DNA of 38,009 nucleotides from Bryobacterales bacterium (GTDB lineage Bacteria; Acidobacteriota; Terriglobia; Bryobacterales; Bryobacteraceae), in the NCBI GenBank assembly GCA_016789905.1, contig JAEUQC010000044.1, forward strand, positions 1 through 38,009, read 5' to 3'. The notes below the pieces were generated by a model, which was not told the DNA's origin, did no database searches, and worked only from the letters and a program-made list of their open reading frames with translations. Of the stretch, positions 7,620-14,608 are shown piece by piece (within the stretch, counting starts at the first letter, position 1; every line of letters starts with the position of its first letter). The position numbers were made by a program, and so were the translations under genes.

Positions 7620-8194
7620 GCGGCAAGAAGGACTTCGGGTGGTTGAAAGAGCGCTACACGGTTCTGATGGGGCGGCCACCGGAGGAACACGAACTGGAGC
7701 GGTTGATGAAGGTGAAGGAGAAGCTGGGGATCGACTACGACGATCCGGTGATCTTGCAGTTGCTGGCGTTGGAGTACTACCAACAGTTGTTCGAACAGGT
7801 ACCGGAAAAGATCCGAGTGGTGATCACGCAGACGGAGACGCATGCGAGCAAGATTTTCGACCACAAGGCTGGGGAGATGGCGGAGAAGCAGGCGGCGGTG
7901 GTGACAAGCGCGGCCAATGAGCAGTTGAAGCTGTTGACGAAAGCGGGCAATACGATGATCGCGGCAGTGGGGGACGAGGCCAAGGAGAAAGTGGGGAATG
8001 TGATCGATACGGAATTTCGTAAGGCGCTGGGTCCGGCGTTTGCGAATGCGAGTGTGGAAGTGAGCAACGCGAACTTCACGATTCGGGGCTTCGCACGGCG
8101 TTACCGAGGGGAGTTGTTCCTGGCCGGTGTGGTTGGGGGCATGGTGGGCAGCGCACTGGTGCTCGCGGGAGTGTACTTTTTCAGCCGCCCGTAG
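7616..8194 (+). CDS. traM: TraM-like protein with C-terminal membrane anchor
   Basis: 192 residues from a GTG at 7616 that overlaps the traL stop (GTGA, 7616-7619). Much longer starts in this frame would lie inside traL and are rejected. The middle is helical and alanine/glutamate-rich, likely coiled coil (about 75-130), and the C-terminus has one hydrophobic segment (about residues 168-188, LFLAGVVGGMVGSALVLAG). RP4 TraM is smaller, but position and coupling to traL agree. It is last in the rightward traKLM operon and is followed by hairpins and the replication origin. Confidence 0.68.
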   Translation: MSGKKDFGWLKERYTVLMGRPPEEHELERLMKVKEKLGIDYDDPVILQLLALEYYQQLFEQVPEKIRVVITQTETHASKIFDHKAGEMAEKQAAVVTSAANEQLKLLTKAGNTMIAAVGDEAKEKVGNVIDTEFRKALGPAFANASVEVSNANFTIRGFARRYRGELFLAGVVGGMVGSALVLAGVYFFSRP

Positions 8195-8230
8195 AACCGG
8201 TTAGCCCGCCCGCGTTCGGTTCGGGGTTTT

Positions 8231-8291
8231 GGCGGCGCAGCCGCCCCTTCATGGAATGGTTTTAGCGGGGGTTTGGGGGCAGCAAGCCCCC
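8231..8291 (+). terminator. Two hairpins after traM
   Basis: GGCGGC-GCA-GCCGCC (8231-8245) and GGGGGC-AGCAA-GCCCCC (8275-8291) lie 37 and 81 bp after the traM stop. Neither is followed by a T-run, so they are weak as intrinsic terminators. They may insulate the transfer operon from the origin. Confidence 0.35.
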
Positions 8292-8340
8292 ATCTTGGAT
8301 TGGATGCTCTGGTTCCTTGTGGAGGGAAGGTCTCGAAGCG

Positions 8341-8470
8341 TTTTCCACAGTTGGGGAACACCAACTACAAGAAACTACTATTCTTAATATTAATAGGGTG
8401 ACCGTTTCACCGTCCTGAAGCCGCCCTAGGGGTGACCGTTTCACCGTCTTAGGGGTGACCGTTTCACCGT
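8341..8470. other. Candidate vegetative origin (oriV)
   Basis: Three origin signals occur together in 130 bp: a DnaA-box-like TTTTCCACA (8341-8349, one mismatch to TTATCCACA), an AT-rich stretch (about 8376-8396, including TTCTTAATATTAATA), and three iterons (8396-8470). They lie between the end of traM and the 3' end of the replication initiator gene, which is on the opposite strand. Iterons are more often upstream of rep, so the arrangement is somewhat unusual, but the combination is hard to explain otherwise. Confidence 0.68.
8396..8470. repeat. Three 18-bp direct repeats (iterons)
   Basis: GGGTGACCGTTTCACCGT occurs exactly at 8396-8413, 8430-8447 and 8453-8470. Start-to-start distances are 34 and 23 bp. 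Each copy is internally dyad (GGTGA/TCACC around a 5-bp centre), so a dimer or a winged-helix monomer could bind. They are the likely binding sites of the adjacent RepA. Confidence 0.85.
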
Positions 8471-8482
8471 GGAAGATTCTCC

Positions 8483-9508
8483 CTACCCAAGCAGTTTTCC
8501 ACTGTCCTTTGGAGGCACAGCCAATCGGTTTGCGTGGATGGTAAAGCCGCCCTTGACGTCACCAATGGTCAGGCCGGGATACAGGGATGAGATCTTCCGC
8601 AGCGCAGCCTTAGCTTTCCGTTTGAAGTCGTCCGTGTTGGTATAGTCCCCGCCCAGTTGAAGCATCAGAACGCTCCAGGCGGTGAATTGCGGGGGCAGCT
8701 TCTTCTGGACGATCACGAACGCCCGGAAACAGACCCACGCGTAGAGGTCAAGCGCCAGCGGGGAACGCTTCAGAGCTTTAAGCGCCCGCATGTCCACGGG
8801 AACCGGCAACGTCACCAGGGCTTCGTAGAAATCTTGCCCGAGCTGAATCCAGCTTTGCCACAGCACGCCTTGTTCCGGGGTGCGCGGATTCCACCAGAGC
8901 TCGCCTCGCGGCGCAACATCCATGTTCAACCATGCCTTTCCGCGTCTGTTAGGATCATCGGAAAACGTCTGTTGAAAGCTGATGCGAGACGCGAACAATC
9001 TGGTCATCTGATTGTGCAGGCGTTTGCCGTCGCCGCGCTTCCCTCCTCCGGTCTCGGGGCTCAATCCAACCTCGCGCATAAAGCCGGCGAGACTACGGCC
9101 AAGCTGCAAGGTGCGCTTCTCATCCTCGGTGAGATCTTGCCGATTCTTGGACTTCTGTACCTCGGTCGTAATCCAATACAGCAACAAGCGAGGGATCGAT
9201 CCAAAGGGATAGCCGATTGAGCGTTCTGCTTCGGCATCCCAACCACGCTGAATGGTCAATGAGCCGTTCCCTGTACGGCGGGTCCACGCTTCGACGTTCC
9301 CAGGGTCGCTGTGCGGGAGGGTGCAGAGAACGAGCTGCCGCGCCATAAATGCCCGCTCCACAGCGTCTGGGGCCGCGTGTATAGCGGCAGCGGCTTCAAT
9401 AAGCTCAAGCTGAGCACGAGTCGGTGGAGCGTACTTCTTGGCGATGGTCTTCATCGCCGGGATTTCCCCGACCTGCTTTAGCCCGCCCTCACCGCGCCGT
9501 TTGCTCAT
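8483..9508 (-). CDS. repA: Plasmid replication initiator, RepA_C family
   Basis: 341 residues. The central part (SLTIQRGWDAEAERSIGYPFGSIPR, taken in pieces) and the C-terminal part (SPLALDLYAWVCFRAF; FTAWSVLMLQLGGDY) fit plasmid-encoded RepA proteins of the RepA_C family, which bind iterons to start replication. The ATG at 9508 has an AAGGGAG ribosome-binding site. The three iterons, DnaA box and AT-rich stretch lie just beyond its 3' end. Upstream, on the same strand, are the RHH partition gene (20 bp away) and parA, so partition and replication genes probably form one operon. Confidence 0.85.
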   Translation of the reverse strand: MSKRRGEGGLKQVGEIPAMKTIAKKYAPPTRAQLELIEAAAAIHAAPDAVERAFMARQLVLCTLPHSDPGNVEAWTRRTGNGSLTIQRGWDAEAERSIGYPFGSIPRLLLYWITTEVQKSKNRQDLTEDEKRTLQLGRSLAGFMREVGLSPETGGGKRGDGKRLHNQMTRLFASRISFQQTFSDDPNRRGKAWLNMDVAPRGELWWNPRTPEQGVLWQSWIQLGQDFYEALVTLPVPVDMRALKALKRSPLALDLYAWVCFRAFVIVQKKLPPQFTAWSVLMLQLGGDYTNTDDFKRKAKAALRKISSLYPGLTIGDVKGGFTIHANRLAVPPKDSGKLLG

Positions 9509-9527
9509 TGCTCCCTTTTCTCAACCT

Positions 9528-9821
9528 TCAAGCGATCTGATCTCGTCCGTAGCGCTCGAACAACAGGTTAACGGCTTCGATCATCAACGCTTGTTGGGTC
9601 TTGTCATACTCCGCACCGATGAAGGTCAGTTGCTTTTCGGCTGCCTCGGTTAAGTAAACCAACTTCCCGCGCTTGCCTTCACGGGATGCCGCGATGCGAG
9701 CTGGTCTAGCCGACAGCTCGGTTGATGATGATGATGGCGGCGTGGACCGGGCCGCGGCAGCCGGGGCTGGTTTGGCAAAAATGGAATTGAGGTCGCTTTT
9801 CGAGACTCGCGCTTTAGCCAT
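9528..9821 (-). CDS. parB: Small ribbon-helix-helix partition protein (ParB/ParG role)
   Basis: 97 residues with a disordered, Ala/Pro/Ser-rich N-terminus and a C-terminal ribbon-helix-helix-like domain (KLVYLTEAAEKQLTFIGAEY, then QQALMIEAVNLLFERYG). Small DNA-binding proteins of this form act as centromere-binding partners of ParA in type Ib systems (family knowledge). It lies 54 bp after parA on the same strand, starts at an ATG with an AGGGAG site, and is followed by repA. No canonical large ParB is present. The symbol describes the role, not homology to KorB-type ParB. Confidence 0.75.
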   Translation of the reverse strand: MAKARVSKSDLNSIFAKPAPAAAARSTPPSSSSTELSARPARIAASREGKRGKLVYLTEAAEKQLTFIGAEYDKTQQALMIEAVNLLFERYGRDQIA

Positions 9822-9840
9822 GGTTCTCCCTTTCGCTAAC

Positions 9841-9859
9841 GTGCTATCACTATATCATG
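9841..9859. promoter_or_regulatory. CTATCAC-containing site between parA and the RHH gene
   Basis: GTGCTATCACTATATCATG shares the CTATCAC unit with the dyad cluster upstream of parA (10535-10541, and inverted at 10560-10566). It sits 20 bp upstream of the RHH gene start and could be a further binding site for that protein. Confidence 0.4.
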
Positions 9860-9875
9860 TTCGCGTGCTACCTCT

Positions 9876-10517
9876 CTATCCCGTAAGCTTAAGCCCTCGG
9901 CGAAGGCAGTCGAAAAGAGCGGCGATCTCTTGGGCAGCTTTGCTCTCAGGGTCGTATTCATGTACAGCACGGCAGCCTGTGAGAGCATCCTCAAACGCTG
10001 TCCGCCGATGGAGGACTGGGGGCAACACGTTGATCCCCTGCCCTTGAATGACTTCCCTCGCCCGTTCAGCCTTGCCGCCCACTGGTGGCGCTTGATTGAT
10101 GACCACGGCTGAGGCTGTGCTGGACAACCGGGCAATCTCCGCGGTCGAAATGAGGGCTTTCAAATCGAATCGCGCTGGCCGACATGGAATCAGGACGAAG
10201 TCCGCCAGCTTGGCCGCTGTAGCCGCGTCCCGATTGGAATGAGGAGCGGTATCGATAATCAATAGTTGCGCTCCAGTCGCCTTCGCTTGTTGAATGGCCT
10301 TTGGGAGGTCGTTCTCACGAGCTCGAAGGCAAAACAACTTTGGGCTTACGGGATCGGTCTCGGTTCGGCCTTCATTCCAATCAAAGGTGCTTGCCTGTGG
10401 ATCTAGATCGATCAATGCTGGCCGCACCTTGCGGGATTTCGCGTAGGCAGCAAGGTGTACAGCGATCGTGCTTTTTCCGCTCCCGCCCTTTTGCGCAATG
10501 ATGGCTACAGTTTTCAT
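9876..10517 (-). CDS. parA: ParA partition ATPase
   Basis: 213 residues with the deviant Walker A of ParA proteins (QKGGSGKST, about residues 9-17), a PALIDLDPQASTFDWNEGR motif (about 33-51) and LLIIDTAPHSNRD (about 89-101), the Walker B region. The short form, without an N-terminal DNA-binding domain, is type Ib, which pairs with small RHH partners like the next gene. It moves plasmid copies apart by nucleotide-dependent binding to the nucleoid. The start overlaps nothing; a dyad-rich region (10524-10581) lies directly upstream and probably serves as operator and centromere. Confidence 0.9.
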   Translation of the reverse strand: MKTVAIIAQKGGSGKSTIAVHLAAYAKSRKVRPALIDLDPQASTFDWNEGRTETDPVSPKLFCLRARENDLPKAIQQAKATGAQLLIIDTAPHSNRDAATAAKLADFVLIPCRPARFDLKALISTAEIARLSSTASAVVINQAPPVGGKAERAREVIQGQGINVLPPVLHRRTAFEDALTGCRAVHEYDPESKAAQEIAALFDCLRRGLKLTG

Positions 10518-10523
10518 ACTACA

Positions 10524-10581
10524 GTGATATCACACTATCACCCTTACGTGATCGGTTGCGATAGTGTTATCATGCTATCGC
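10524..10581. promoter_or_regulatory. Dyad-rich operator or centromere (parS-like) upstream of parA
   Basis: Two dyads occur in 58 bp: the perfect palindrome GTGATATCAC (10524-10533) and GCGATAG/CTATCGC (10558-10564 and 10575-10581, 10-bp spacer). The unit CTATCAC/GATAGTG recurs at 10535-10541 and 10560-10566 and again upstream of the RHH gene. Such clusters upstream of type Ib parA genes are operator and centromere. It is also the divergent promoter region for higB. Confidence 0.55.
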
Positions 10582-10646
10582 TTGTTGCCACAGACTCCTC
10601 AGCAGAGCTGGTTCGTGGGGAAGGGAAGTGGTAACCTTTGATTAAG

Positions 10647-10664
10647 GTTCTCAATAATGAGAAC
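10647..10664. promoter_or_regulatory. Palindromic operator of the first higBA operon
   Basis: GTTCTCA-ATAA-TGAGAAC is a perfect 7-bp dyad ending 16 bp before the toxin start. An overlapping dyad AACCTT/AAGGTT lies at 10633-10649. HigA-type antitoxins repress their own operon through such sites. Confidence 0.6.
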
Positions 10665-10680
10665 TCCATAGGGAGAGTGG

Positions 10681-11049
10681 TTGCCTCAGACCGAAGTCTT
10701 CTTCTACAGGGAGCTGGACGAGTCCGTTCCGCTTCTGGGCTGGCTCGACGACATGCCCGCCAAGGTGCAGTCCAAATGCGCCGAGCGGATTGATCGCTTG
10801 GGCGAATCTGGCCACGACCTTCGGCGACCAGAAGCCGACTTCTTGAGAGACGGAATCTATGAGCTGCGGGCAAGCTACCAAGGGGTTCACTACCGAATGC
10901 TGTACTTCTTCGCTGGGAAGGCCGTGGTGGTCGTTTCACACGGATTGACCAAGGAAAGGGAAGTACCGCCGAAGGAGATCGATCTCGCCGTGAAGCGGAA
11001 GAAGCAGGTAGAGGCGAACTTCAAGCAGTTCACGTTCAAACCGGAGTAG
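10681..11049 (+). CDS. higB: HigB-type toxin (RelE/Gp49-like), first module
   Basis: 122 residues beginning at a TTG codon (10681) with a GGGAGAG site just upstream. The sequence VFFYRELDESVPLLGWLDDMP and the later IYELRASYQGVHYRMLYFFAGK, VVVVSHGLTKER fit the phage-Gp49/HigB branch of RelE-fold mRNA interferases, which cleave mRNA on the ribosome. Basic residues near the C-terminus match the family. The antitoxin gene follows after 5 bp, toxin first, as usual for higBA. The module is likely to stabilise the plasmid. Confidence 0.85.
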   Translation: MPQTEVFFYRELDESVPLLGWLDDMPAKVQSKCAERIDRLGESGHDLRRPEADFLRDGIYELRASYQGVHYRMLYFFAGKAVVVVSHGLTKEREVPPKEIDLAVKRKKQVEANFKQFTFKPE

Positions 11050-11054
11050 AGGAA

Positions 11055-11378
11055 ATGGCAAAGAAAACGTTCAGTTCAAAGGCCTCGGCGTTTCTATACA
11101 AGCGATACGTTGCCGGTGATCCGGCGCGAGAACAGTCCTACGAGGAGGAGGTCATCAACGCGGAGATCGCGCGGAAGATCTACGCCCTTCGCACGAAGGC
11201 CGGCTTGACGCAGCAAGAGCTGGCTTCTCGGATCGGCACGACCAAATCGGCAATCTGCCGCCTAGAAGACGCCGACTATGACGGGCACTCTCTTTCCATG
11301 CTGAAGCGAATTGCCGAAGCCCTCGATAAGCGTGTACAGATCCGTTTCGTTCCCGCAAAGAAGTTGAGGGTGGCTTGA
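11055..11378 (+). CDS. higA: HigA-type antitoxin (XRE helix-turn-helix), first module
   Basis: 107 residues with an XRE helix-turn-helix at about 47-95 (IYALRTKAGLTQQELASRIG, TKSAICRLEDAD) and an N-terminal extension that would wrap the toxin. It should neutralise HigB and repress the operon at the 10647-10664 dyad. The ATG has a GAGGAA site. The hairpin at 11474-11493 may end the transcript. Confidence 0.88.
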   Translation: MAKKTFSSKASAFLYKRYVAGDPAREQSYEEEVINAEIARKIYALRTKAGLTQQELASRIGTTKSAICRLEDADYDGHSLSMLKRIAEALDKRVQIRFVPAKKLRVA

Positions 11379-11473
11379 TGTGCGACACAGCAGTTTCCTC
11401 GGGGAACGGTAGCGTTCGTGCATCGCGGCGGCGTGCACAACACGCGAGCAATTCTGCGTGATAGAATTCTGCT

Positions 11474-11496
11474 CAGCATCTAAAGAGATGCTGTTT
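11474..11496 (+). terminator. Hairpin after higBA
   Basis: CAGCATCT-AAAG-AGATGCTG (11474-11493) is a perfect 8-bp stem followed by TTT. It lies about 95 bp after higA. The T-run is short, so strength is uncertain. The 11379-11692 interval otherwise holds only this hairpin and the leader element at 11501-11552. Confidence 0.5.
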
Positions 11497-11500
11497 GGTG

Positions 11501-11552
11501 TCGGGCCGGCCAGCTCGACCGCAAGCTAAGGACAATCCGGAAAGGTTAGACG
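11501..11552 (+). promoter_or_regulatory. Duplicated hairpin leader element, copy A
   Basis: A hairpin TCGGGC-CGGCCA-GCTCGA (11501-11518) is followed by CCGGAAAGGTTAGACG (11537-11552). The same pair of parts recurs at 12071-12108, with the same loop CGGCCA but a different stem. Copy A lies 141 bp upstream of the membrane-protein gene. It may be a cis-acting RNA, or a promoter or operator shared by the two genes. Confidence 0.45.
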
Positions 11553-11692
11553 ATAGCGTGATCTCCACCAAACTGCCGGGTAGTTGCACTCATGTGGATG
11601 AACGTTGTTCAGCCCTCAAGCAGTGGCGTGCTGGGTCTCGCAAAACCAAGGTATGCACTTGAACGAGATTCAGCGACTCACGAGGCCCTGCT

Positions 11693-12052
11693 ATGGAGCA
11701 ACAACTGCATGACACCGTAGCCACATCTACCGACGAAACAAGAACACCGCAGATCACGGCGGCACCGACCAACAAGATCGCAAGTCCACAAGATCCGCCA
11801 CTGCCGGCGAGCCGCTCGCCTGATCCGTCCATGTGGCGAAAGTTCATCGGCCAGCCAGGGGTTCGTCTCCCGCTGTTCTATCGGATCATCAAGCGACCGA
11901 ACGGCGAAATAGTTGAAGTCATGTGGGGGCCGACTGCGGTACAGCTCCTTCGATGGGTTGTGGTCCTTATCCTCGGATCGTTGACGATCTGGAAGGGCGG
12001 AAGTGTACCCGGACTAGCGGAGGCGTTTAAGTGGCTATCCAGCCTGCGTTAG
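11693..12052 (+). CDS. Small protein with one C-terminal membrane segment, unknown function
   Basis: 119 residues. The first ~50 are polar, rich in Thr, Pro and Ser and probably disordered. The middle (FYRIIKRPNGEIVEVMWGP) is amphipathic, and one hydrophobic helix follows (about residues 85-105, LLRWVVVLILGSLTIWKGG). No family is recognised. It precedes a sigma-factor gene, and both have the same leader element, so the two may be co-regulated. A membrane anti-sigma role is conceivable from position only. Confidence 0.55.
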   Translation: MEQQLHDTVATSTDETRTPQITAAPTNKIASPQDPPLPASRSPDPSMWRKFIGQPGVRLPLFYRIIKRPNGEIVEVMWGPTAVQLLRWVVVLILGSLTIWKGGSVPGLAEAFKWLSSLR

Positions 12053-12062
12053 TAGGATTTTT

Positions 12063-12108
12063 GGGTCTGCTCGGGCGGCCACCCGACAGACCCCGGAACG
12101 GTTAGACG
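12063..12108 (+). promoter_or_regulatory. Duplicated hairpin leader element, copy B
   Basis: GGGTCTG-C-TCGGG (12063-12075) pairs with CCCGA-CAGACCC (12082-12093) around loop CGGCCA, giving 12 base pairs with one bulged C. It is followed by CCGGAACGGTTAGACG (12093-12108), identical to copy A at 15 of 16 positions. It starts 10 bp after the membrane-protein stop and ends 64 bp before the sigma-factor start. It could also act as a terminator, but has no T-run. Confidence 0.5.
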
Positions 12109-12171
12109 TGCGTTCACTCTTCTATACGTCGCGACTTCCGATTTCTTTAGCCCGCAAGAGCAAAAAATTTC

Positions 12172-12729
12172 ATGAACGCTAGGAAGCACCCTCCTCCTCC
12201 CTTGCCGCCCGAACTTGCGGAGCGGCTCACGGCGTTGGAACCTGACATTCGTCGGGTTGCTAGTAGGCTTAGCGCGGCATCCCGGATGTACACTCCGGTG
12301 GACTTGTACTACGAGGGGGTGTTAGCGATTCAAGAGAAATGGGAGTCCTTCGACAAAACAAAAGGCTCCTTCGAGAAATGGGCTCTCGCGGTCGTTCGTA
12401 ACAAAACGAAAGATGTTCTTCGACAGGAGAGCCGTAAGGCCTCCGTTCGCAATGAATCGACTGATGTGGCTCTTGACAGCCTGCCTGGCACAGCGTTCCC
12501 GCGCCCGGACGAAAGCTACATAAGGAAGTCCATGGAATCCGCCGTTAAGGAAGGCCTCAAGCGTCTTCCGAGGCCATACGCCGTAGTCCTTCGCATGTAC
12601 TATGTTGATGGACTGACTATGAAGGAAATCGCAGCACTACTCAAATTGCACGAGAGCAGGGTTTCTCAGATACGTACCTCTGCCCTGTTACGCCTACGGG
12701 ACTTTCTCTCTATACGAGGTTGGATGTAG
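12172..12729 (+). CDS. RNA polymerase sigma factor, sigma-70 family (regions 2 and 4)
   Basis: 185 residues. Region 2 is at about 20-90 (ALEPDIRRVASRLS, PVDLYYEGVLAIQEKWESFD, FEKWALAVVRNKTKDVLRQ), with the DLYYEG core typical of sigma-70 region 2. Region 4 is at about 120-180 (LKRLPRPYAVVLRMYYVDGLTMKEIAALL, taken in parts), ending in a helix-turn-helix for the -35 element. There is no region 3, so it is a small alternative sigma of ECF or related type. It would redirect RNA polymerase to a small promoter set, perhaps including the two leader elements (inference). No anti-sigma gene is certain. Confidence 0.85.
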   Translation: MNARKHPPPPLPPELAERLTALEPDIRRVASRLSAASRMYTPVDLYYEGVLAIQEKWESFDKTKGSFEKWALAVVRNKTKDVLRQESRKASVRNESTDVALDSLPGTAFPRPDESYIRKSMESAVKEGLKRLPRPYAVVLRMYYVDGLTMKEIAALLKLHESRVSQIRTSALLRLRDFLSIRGWM

Positions 12730-12744
12730 ACTCCGTAGCACGAT

Positions 12745-12765
12745 GCTGAAGGTTTAACCTTCAGC
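12745..12765. terminator. Bidirectional terminator between sigma factor and integrase
   Basis: GCTGAAGGTT/AACCTTCAGC around a single T gives a perfect inverted repeat 16 bp after the sigma-factor stop. The convergent integrase gene ends at 12798. A T-rich stretch (TTCTTTTTC) follows about 15 bp later rather than immediately. Confidence 0.6.
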
Positions 12766-12797
12766 TGGTTCGAGTCTATGTTCTTTTTCAGAACGGA

Positions 12798-13781
12798 TCA
12801 GATCACGATCTTCTCGACCTCATCGAGCGACACCTCGTCGTCGCGGCGGTCGTAGAGGCCGGTGGTGCGGGCTGACTCGTGGTTGGCCATCTGCTGCGCC
12901 ACTTCGAGCCGACCGCCGTTCTTCAGGTACGTCGTAATGCCGGTGGCGCGAAACGTGTGGCAGCCGATCTTGGTCTTGATGCCGGCGGCTTCGGCGCGGC
13001 GGCGGATCATCACGTAGACATCGGGCTGCTTCATCGGCTGGCCGCTCAGTTTCTTGCCGCTGCGACTGGTGACGGATTGGAAGAGCGGGGAAGTGGGCGT
13101 CTTCTCCAGCTTCGCGCCCGCAATGTACTCGTCCAGGTACTTCTCCAGGTTGTGATGGCAGATCAGGCGGTGAAACTTGCCGCCCTTCTCGTGCAGTTGA
13201 ACGTAGCCGCGGCGGCCCTGGATGAAATAGTCCTCGACCTTCATCTTGCTCACCGCACCCACCCGCGCGAACGTGTAGACCATCAGCGCGATCAACGCGC
13301 GATCGCGGAGCCCGATCACCGTGTCCGTTTTGATCGAATCGAGCAGGGTGCGCGTCTCCTCGGCCGTCAGTACCCGAGTCTTGCCGCGCTTCACCGAATG
13401 CTTGGGCCCACGGACGGGCGTGGCCGGGTTGGTTTCGATCACCTGGCCGACCACCAACCAATTGAACAGCATCCGCAGCGCGGCCAGGTGCTGCTTGACG
13501 CTCGGCGCGGCCAACTCTCCGCCAAGCTGCTCGATGTAGCCCGCCACGTGGATCGGCTGCACGTGCTCCAGCTCGAGCGTTCGTTCCCGGCACCAGTCCG
13601 AAAACCTGCACACGGCTTTCAGGTACGCCTTGCGCGTGTAGACGTTACGAATGTTCGCCGTGAAGAATTCCCAGAAGCGTTTCTGCGCCTTGGGCGTGGC
13701 CAGGAACAGGGCAGGGAACTGCTCCCCCGATCTAACCGCGCCGCCAGGCGGGGAAATGACGACGGCGTTGCTCACTACCAT
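12798..13781 (-). CDS. Tyrosine recombinase / integrase (XerC/D-like)
   Basis: 327 residues from the ATG at 13781. An N-terminal SAM-like core-binding domain (about 25-115) is followed by the catalytic domain. The catalytic residues are visible: Arg in YTFARVGAVSKM, Lys in HEKGGKFHR, His-x-x-Arg in CHTFRATGITTYL, His in ANHESARTTGLY, and Tyr in that same segment. It could resolve plasmid dimers or integrate the plasmid. No core site was identified. The start lies inside the phosphatase gene (stop at 13775), so it is co-translated with a vapB-vapC-phosphatase operon, an unusual setting. Confidence 0.88.
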   Translation of the reverse strand: MVVSNAVVISPPGGAVRSGEQFPALFLATPKAQKRFWEFFTANIRNVYTRKAYLKAVCRFSDWCRERTLELEHVQPIHVAGYIEQLGGELAAPSVKQHLAALRMLFNWLVVGQVIETNPATPVRGPKHSVKRGKTRVLTAEETRTLLDSIKTDTVIGLRDRALIALMVYTFARVGAVSKMKVEDYFIQGRRGYVQLHEKGGKFHRLICHHNLEKYLDEYIAGAKLEKTPTSPLFQSVTSRSGKKLSGQPMKQPDVYVMIRRRAEAAGIKTKIGCHTFRATGITTYLKNGGRLEVAQQMANHESARTTGLYDRRDDEVSLDEVEKIVI

Positions 13782-14608
13782 AGCCGCTCCAACAGGCAAA
13801 GACGGCCACGCAAAACAATCCCTTCGATACACGCTCCGTTTTCGATGGGGTACTTCCGGTCGAGCGCCCGAAAGCTGTGCTTCATGGCCCAGTCTTCGAG
13901 GGAAGGGAAGTGGACCAGCAACCGGAGCGCCTGCAGAAATTGTCCGTGGGTGAAGACGGCGGCCTGGCTGCCGGCAGGCAGTGCTTCGAGCCGGACCCGC
14001 GCATCGTCCGCTCTGCGGAGGAGATCGGAAAAGCTCTCGGCTCCCGGCCCGTCGCGTTCATCGGGGCCCCCGGAACTCCAATAACGCTCGACCCTCGGGC
14101 GGCGCTCGGCTCCGGTTGTGCCGGCGCAGCTCGCCGGTGCCAGGTAGGTGAACTCTTGGACCGGCCACACTTCAACCGCCGTATCTGGGAATTGCGCCAG
14201 CAACGGAGCGGCGGTTTCGCGGGTGCGCTCGTACGGCGACACCACGATGAGCGTGGGCTTCTTCCAATGCACCTTGGCGATGTGTGCGGCCTGCTCGCGG
14301 CCCCGCTCAGTGAGTGGAATGGTGGCCGGATCGGTGGTCGCCTCGCCCGCGTTGCCTGTCGATTCGCCGTGTCGAAAGAAGCGGATTTGGGGGATGCCGG
14401 ATGCCACCCTATCGGACGGCGTGAAGGAGGGAATCGGATCGCCCCACTCGTCCATAAACTTCTGCTTCACGGCCCGGCGTAGGCTTTCCCCCACTTCTTT
14501 TCGGCCCCCGCCGTTCAAGGCGTTGTAGAAGGCACGCAGGTGCTCCGGGTTGTCGAAATCGATTTCGTTGAGGTCCAGAGAGTTGGCAGGGGGAGGCGAC
14601 TCTTTCAT
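13775..14608 (-). CDS. Histidine phosphatase (phosphoglycerate-mutase-like) in a TA operon
   Basis: 277 residues from the ATG at 14608. The catalytic RHG motif is present (IRFFRHGESTGNAGE, about residues 75-89), with LTERGREQAAHIA after it, a second PYERTRETAAP element and a late FTHGQFLQAL with the second catalytic His. This is a complete histidine-phosphatase fold. The substrate is unknown. The start overlaps the vapC stop by four bases (ATGA), and its end overlaps the integrase start. The N-terminal ~70 residues, before the catalytic domain, do not match the family and may be an added helical domain. Confidence 0.85.
   Translation of the reverse strand: MKESPPPANSLDLNEIDFDNPEHLRAFYNALNGGGRKEVGESLRRAVKQKFMDEWGDPIPSFTPSDRVASGIPQIRFFRHGESTGNAGEATTDPATIPLTERGREQAAHIAKVHWKKPTLIVVSPYERTRETAAPLLAQFPDTAVEVWPVQEFTYLAPASCAGTTGAERRPRVERYWSSGGPDERDGPGAESFSDLLRRADDARVRLEALPAGSQAAVFTHGQFLQALRLLVHFPSLEDWAMKHSFRALDRKYPIENGACIEGIVLRGRLCLLERLW

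Noticed and set aside
8396..8470. CRISPR-like repeats
   Set aside because: Only three copies, uneven and very short spacing, and no cas genes. They fit iterons beside repA.
11450..11473. Direct repeat AATTCTGC twice
   Set aside because: Eight bases repeated once with no other feature; likely chance.
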